Shown here: one piece after another, positions 60,284 through 64,000 of the stretch
Layout of the letters: each line of letters starts with the position of its first letter
How positions within the stretch are numbered: position 1 is the first letter of the stretch
NCBI GenBank assembly: GCA_002245135.1
Contig: NGBS01000880.1
Location: forward strand, 1 to 64,000
Direction: 5' to 3'
DNA length: 64,000 bases
Origin: Proteromonas lacertae
Taxonomy: Eukaryota; Sar; Bigyra; Opalinata; Proteromonadidae
Position numbers and translations under genes: made by a program
The notes under the pieces: model-generated
Database searches by the model: none
Told to the model about the DNA's origin: nothing
Seen by the model: the letters and a program-made list of their open reading frames with translations, nothing else

Positions 60284-62707
60284 ATGTTCCATTATAATAA
60301 TATAGTACCTCCTAATAAACGACAAAATAATGAGATAGATCATCCAGATCCAAATAATTATCCTTCAGTAAATCAAAATCCTCCCAATTTAGATCAGAAT
60401 ATTGCATATAAAGGACTTAATTTAGCTACAAATCCAAGATTTATTGCAGCACAACAGAGAGTGCCTATAGGACCAGGTATAAGTGATATGGGAAGATTGT
60501 ATGAAGTTCCTACTGATAAAAGAACTATATTTTTAAATGCACATAAAAGACCTTTTGATCCTCGTATTACAAATGGACATTCATCAGTATTTCGTAATGA
60601 CTTTTTGACAGTTATAACTCAAGGTACTATGAACAATAATGATGCTGGAGTTTATCCTATTGATAATGAATTCACACACGTAAATGTTGTACCAACTACT
60701 TTCCAAACAAAATAAGATTGGCATTTATTCAGAAAAGCAGTAGAAAAAATAATTATGAGGCAAGCAGATTGTAATTATTGGTTGTTTTACATATATCAAA
60801 AATTAGATTATTACAGATTCGATGGTACACAATCAGTAGATGGTGATAATGCTTATGTTGAGGATTTGAGGATTGGTACTTATGGAAGTGAATTTTTCAG
60901 AAAGTTAGATTTTGGATTAGTTTACGATAGATTCTACAGATTTATTAATAAAGTATTTGTTCCTACAATTAAATTATGGAAAAATGATGCTTATTTGAAT
61001 TAAAAAAAGAATGTAGCATGTTATGCTATCCATAATATGATGTATATGGTGGTAAGACATTTAGTAACTATAAGAGAATATTATGAAAGTTTGTTTCCCA
61101 AAAGAGAGTTAAATCAAAAAAGGCAAAGAAGAGATCCTGCTCAATTAAGAATTGATTTTGAGAAGATATTAAATCATAATTTTAATGTGCCTAACACTCC
61201 AGAATATGCAAGAGCATTAGGAGCAAAATGGAATCAAAACACTGTTAATGCTCAAGATAATCAAAGAAATAGACAACAACAATTTGACGATCAAGCAAAT
61301 CATTATGGACAAAATTGGTGGACTCCACATTGGTGGACAAATATGAATAATGCTCAACAAAATATTCCTAATAATAACAATAGAGATGCTCTATATGTTC
61401 CAGCTACAACAAAGGAAAAATTACATTATCTTAAATACAAACTTATATCCTTTGCTAGGAAATTTCTTTTATGTAAACTTATATTTGCTCAAGATCAAAA
61501 TGAATTAACTACATTAGCTATGCATGCTATAGTAAAAACAAAAGTAGGAATGATAGTGTATATTACAAAGATGATAAGTAATTTAGATATATCTGTAAAT
61601 CAAGTTCCAGGAAGGAGAGTAGCAAATCCTATAGATATTCCTAATTTCAGTTTAGATTATGAGTTTGATGATAGAGTATATAGAAGATATCCTTATCGTT
61701 TATATGGATCTATGAGAGTAACTGATAAAGCTGTTAATGATAATCCTCATAATTATCCTAAACCAAGAATATATATTGGAAATCCTTTAGATTGCCCTTA
61801 TTTCAGAGAAGCATCATATACAGGAGCTTGGTACTGGTATCCTACAATTCCTAGATATGTGGATACTCAATTAGGAGGTAGAGAATATCATAATTTATCT
61901 GATAATCAACATGCAAATACATGGAGGAGAGCTGCAGAGGAAAACTATAGAAGCATTAGAGAAGACTTAGAAAATCTGAATAAACAAGGATCTAAAAGAT
62001 TAGCAGGAGGATATTATGGTGGTGCAAGAAGAGGTGATATCAATACAACGCCAGTTAACACAAATCCCCAATATTTACATAATATTTTTGAAGATTATCA
62101 AATTAATCCAGAAGAGAATAGAATGACTATAGATAAAAAGGAAAGAGCTAGTTTAGATGAAGCAGAAGAAACTCAAGTAGATCAAGATGTTACAAATGAT
62201 GTTAGTAATAATTGGCAACCACAAGAATCACATTATACTAAAGAATTAGATAAGAGTGAAATGCTTAAAACAGCACAAAGAACAGATAATGATGATTCTA
62301 AAGCCTCTTTAGAAAATGATAACATTAATATTCAACCTCCAGAAGAACAAGCTCGTCCACCGCCTCCTCCTCCAGTGCAAGTTAATGAAGATGATGATAT
62401 TCTTCCTACAACAGTTAAAAGAGGAAGAGTAGATGATGACAATAATGAAGATGTTCAAGAAAATAAAAAGAGAAGAATAGTTTATAATGATGAAGGAGAT
62501 GTTATCCGAGATGATGTAAATGGTAATGAACAAATAGATGATAATGATCAAATGGATGAAGATGATGATTTAGATGATCCTAATATCCAACCTCAAGATG
62601 TATTCGCAGAAGAGGATAATAGACAAAAAAGAAAACGAAGTGAAGCTGTTTTTGATGAGGATGATGTAAATGAAGAACCAATAAAAAGAGTTAAAATAAA
62701 ACATTAA
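60284..62707 (+). pseudogene. Long orphan protein of Polinton B, two in-frame TAA stops
   Basis: 807 codons in one frame, broken only by TAA at 60,713-60,715 and 61,001-61,003; no frameshift anywhere. N-terminal Asn/Pro-rich part, a central Tyr/Arg-rich part (DYYRFDG, YDRFYRFINKVF, PKPRIYIGNPLDCPYF), a GGYYGGARRGD patch near 62,020, and a C-terminal 200 residues dominated by Asp/Glu/Asn with a Pro run (PPPPPP) and KRVKIK end. No family recognised. Probably a large virion or tegument-like protein. The survival of the frame after each TAA is notable. Confidence 0.55.
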
Positions 62708-62713
62708 TTATTA

Positions 62714-63211
62714 TTATATTTTTCTAAACTTGTTGGCTAATAACCTTGCTCTTTCCTCTCCTTTTACTTTATTGAAATTTGTTGCATCAACGAATGATAG
62801 GTTATGCAATAAAATATCTCTTAAAAATAAAATAGCATGATATCCACAAGTGGACGTTGTTATCCTTTGATTAACAACTCCATTTATTTTCAGCTTATAA
62901 TCTTGTTGAGGATCTGCTTTAAGATGCTTGATATACTTAACAAAGGACTTGGTATGTTCTGGCTTTTCTCCAAAACTATCATAATAAAGGAATTGATGTT
63001 TATCATTATCAATTACCAAACTTACCCAATGACCAATCTTTTCAGGAGGATCCTTCCTCTTCAAAGTACATATTATTACTCCCCACTTATTCAAATCCAG
63101 TTTAGGAATACTCTTGATTTCATCCCATAAAAATACTCCCCCAAATCTACTTAACATTTCAGGAAAGTTTGATTTTATTACTTTAGGAATATCATAGTTA
63201 GATAAAGCCAT
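62714..63211 (-). CDS. Adenain-like cysteine protease of Polinton B
   Basis: 165 residues. Catalytic His in IGHWVSLVID, acidic residue in LYYDSFGE, Gln in NQRITTSTCG and nucleophile Cys in STCGYHAI, in the standard order H - D/E - Q - C of the C5/C48 ULP-type fold. Adenovirus protease is about 200 residues; this is slightly shorter. It matures capsid proteins in related viruses. Its stop is 7 nt from the stop of the long gene on the other strand. None was found in A. No breaks. Confidence 0.85.
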   Translation of the reverse strand: MALSNYDIPKVIKSNFPEMLSRFGGVFLWDEIKSIPKLDLNKWGVIICTLKRKDPPEKIGHWVSLVIDNDKHQFLYYDSFGEKPEHTKSFVKYIKHLKADPQQDYKLKINGVVNQRITTSTCGYHAILFLRDILLHNLSFVDATNFNKVKGEERARLLANKFRKI

Positions 63212-63357
63212 ATCATATGGTTTCTTGGATTTTTCACCATGTCCATATACTCTGTTATTAGTAAAGCATAAACGTAGTTCATCCTAAAAATTGCAAGAAA
63301 ATGAGAAATGAATTCATTTTTAATTTTCTATTCATATTTGAAAACAATCAATCACAT

Positions 63358-63750
63358 ATGAGTGTTTTAGGTGGGCGTAAACGACGTTATCGAAGAGGTA
63401 GATCCGTTTCAAGAAGAGGACGAAGAGGAAGATCAAGTGGAAGGTACAAGTTTGGCTTGATGGGTAAACTTATAAGACATGAAGTACCGAATACAATGTT
63501 TCGAGGATTGAAGAAAGGAAAAGGAAAAGTAACTGAAGTTGCAAGCAAAGCTTTAGATATCATGAAGGTATTAGGGTTAGGAAAAGTAAGAGGAGGAATA
63601 AGATTTGGTGTAAATGGAGGTAGAAGACGTAGAAGAAGAGGCAGTCGAGCAAGAAGACATAGACATCGTACATACTGTATAAAAGGAGGAGCGCATACAA
63701 GTATTCCTATGAAATTAAATAATTTCCTTTTAAGTAAAATCTCATCTTAA
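63358..63750 (+). CDS. Second Arg-rich core-type protein of Polinton B
   Basis: About 130 residues from MSVLGGRKRR at 63,358 (the frame extends to ATG 63,301, but that part is unlike a basic core protein). Arg/Gly/Ser-rich first third, an amphipathic middle (TEVASKALDIMKVLGLG), GGRRRRRRGSRARRHRHR, and a C-terminal GGAHTSIPMKLNNFLLSK, related to GGPSTIPKFLLAKK in the A core protein at 29,706. Likely binds and condenses DNA in the particle. Confidence 0.6.
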   Translation: MSVLGGRKRRYRRGRSVSRRGRRGRSSGRYKFGLMGKLIRHEVPNTMFRGLKKGKGKVTEVASKALDIMKVLGLGKVRGGIRFGVNGGRRRRRRGSRARRHRHRTYCIKGGAHTSIPMKLNNFLLSKISS

Positions 63751-63767
63751 ATTTTTATTATTATTTT

Positions 63768-63784
63768 TATTTTTGTTTTTCTAT
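63768..63784 (+). promoter_or_regulatory. T-rich 17-mer, second copy
   Basis: TATTTTTGTTTTTCTAT, identical to 54,502-54,518, seven bases upstream of the start at 63,791. Confidence 0.5.
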
Positions 63785-63790
63785 ATAAAA

Positions 63791-64000
63791 ATGAATCCAT
63801 ATTACAATAACAATAGAAATCAATCATATTATCAGAATTACGATGATGGATTTTATGATGATTATTACGATGATGATGACTATTTATCTAAAAGTGCTCA
63901 AATAGACTTACAAATACTAAGTCAATTACAAGGATTGAACAGTGCATTTCAAACAGCATCTACTGCTCCTAGGAGAAAGCTTACATCAGAACAATATAAG
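63791..64000 (+). CDS. Tyr/Asn/Asp-rich protein of Polinton B, cut by the window end
   Basis: 70 codons from ATG 63,791 to the last base. Very rich in Tyr, Asn and Asp at the start (NPYYNNNRNQSYYQNY, then DDGFYDDYYDDDDY), then a helical segment (KSAQIDLQILSQLQGL). No family recognised. Could be a virion protein with a low-complexity N-terminus. Confidence 0.5.
   Translation, partial: MNPYYNNNRNQSYYQNYDDGFYDDYYDDDDYLSKSAQIDLQILSQLQGLNSAFQTASTAPRRKLTSEQYK

Larger units (their letters stand above)
53500..64000. mobile_element. Polinton/Maverick element B (continues beyond the window)
   Basis: From about 53.5 kb to the window end: orphan gene, integrase, orphan, ATPase, core protein, major capsid, penton, long orphan gene, adenain-like protease, a second core protein and a further gene. 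Order penton - MCP - core - ATPase is as in A. No polymerase seen; it may lie beyond 64,000. Breaks: in-frame stops at 55,150, 56,697, 57,372, 60,713 and 61,001, and a frameshift in the MCP near 58,180. Exact left end and terminal repeat not identified. Confidence 0.85.

Noticed and set aside
1-64000. tRNA and rRNA genes
   Set aside because: I saw no cloverleaf-like segment with B-box sequence GGTTCGAATCC or close variants, nor conserved rRNA sequence. GGTTCGAATAAG at 8,758 belongs to the Tc1 element end.

Overview
The window is AT-rich eukaryotic DNA from a microbial-type genome that I cannot name. Evidence for a eukaryote: two introns of 28 and 39 nt (GTATAT...ATAG) in a gene near 19.2-19.8 kb, 32- and 39-nt introns that rejoin two glycosyltransferase genes, type II membrane-anchored Golgi-style glycosyltransferases, and hAT, Tc1/mariner and Polinton/Maverick transposons. 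TAA, TAG and TGA all act as terminators. Host genes are extremely compact: neighbours can be 1-2 nt apart.

Layout. (1) 1-6,581 is a giant inverted repeat (about 3.16-kb arms, about 250-nt spacer). It carries mirrored copies of an FkbM-type methyltransferase pseudogene and, at its heart, the end of a GC-richer Polinton ('C') with the N-terminal part of a protein-primed family B DNA polymerase. (2) 6.6-10.6 kb holds two Tc1-like elements. (3) 10.6-19.8 kb is a glycosyltransferase (GT) island, partly duplicated and broken by a hAT element that itself contains a foldback element. (4) 20.2-37.8 kb is Polinton A: penton-type minor capsid, major capsid, packaging ATPase, retroviral-type integrase, basic core proteins and many orphan genes. 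No polymerase or protease is visible, and it is damaged by frameshifts, stops and an insertion at 30.5-32.3 kb. (5) 37.9-50.0 kb is a second GT island: GT31, GT77-like, GT-D and GT-A type genes and an OafA-SGNH acyltransferase. (6) 50.35-51.6 kb is a mosaic of segments copied from the GT islands, fused to a rearranged piece of Polinton C (51.6-53.45 kb). (7) 53.5-64.0 kb is Polinton B, running off the window: integrase, ATPase, core protein, major capsid, penton, adenain-like protease and orphan genes. It has several in-frame stops and one frameshift.

How the parts relate. A and B are distant relatives that keep the order penton - major capsid - ATPase. Both integrases carry Asp where the third catalytic residue is normally Glu. 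The 640-bp foldback elements share TGTTGTGCG...CGCACAACA ends with the Polinton C end inside the palindrome, and one has a clean 5-bp target duplication confirmed by an empty site elsewhere in the window. They look like Polinton-derived miniature elements moved by a retroviral-type integrase. The GT islands look like a fast-evolving surface-glycan gene family that serves as landing ground for these elements.

Limits: all family calls are from motifs read by eye. Splice models, element boundaries and breaks (real decay versus assembly error) are not verified.
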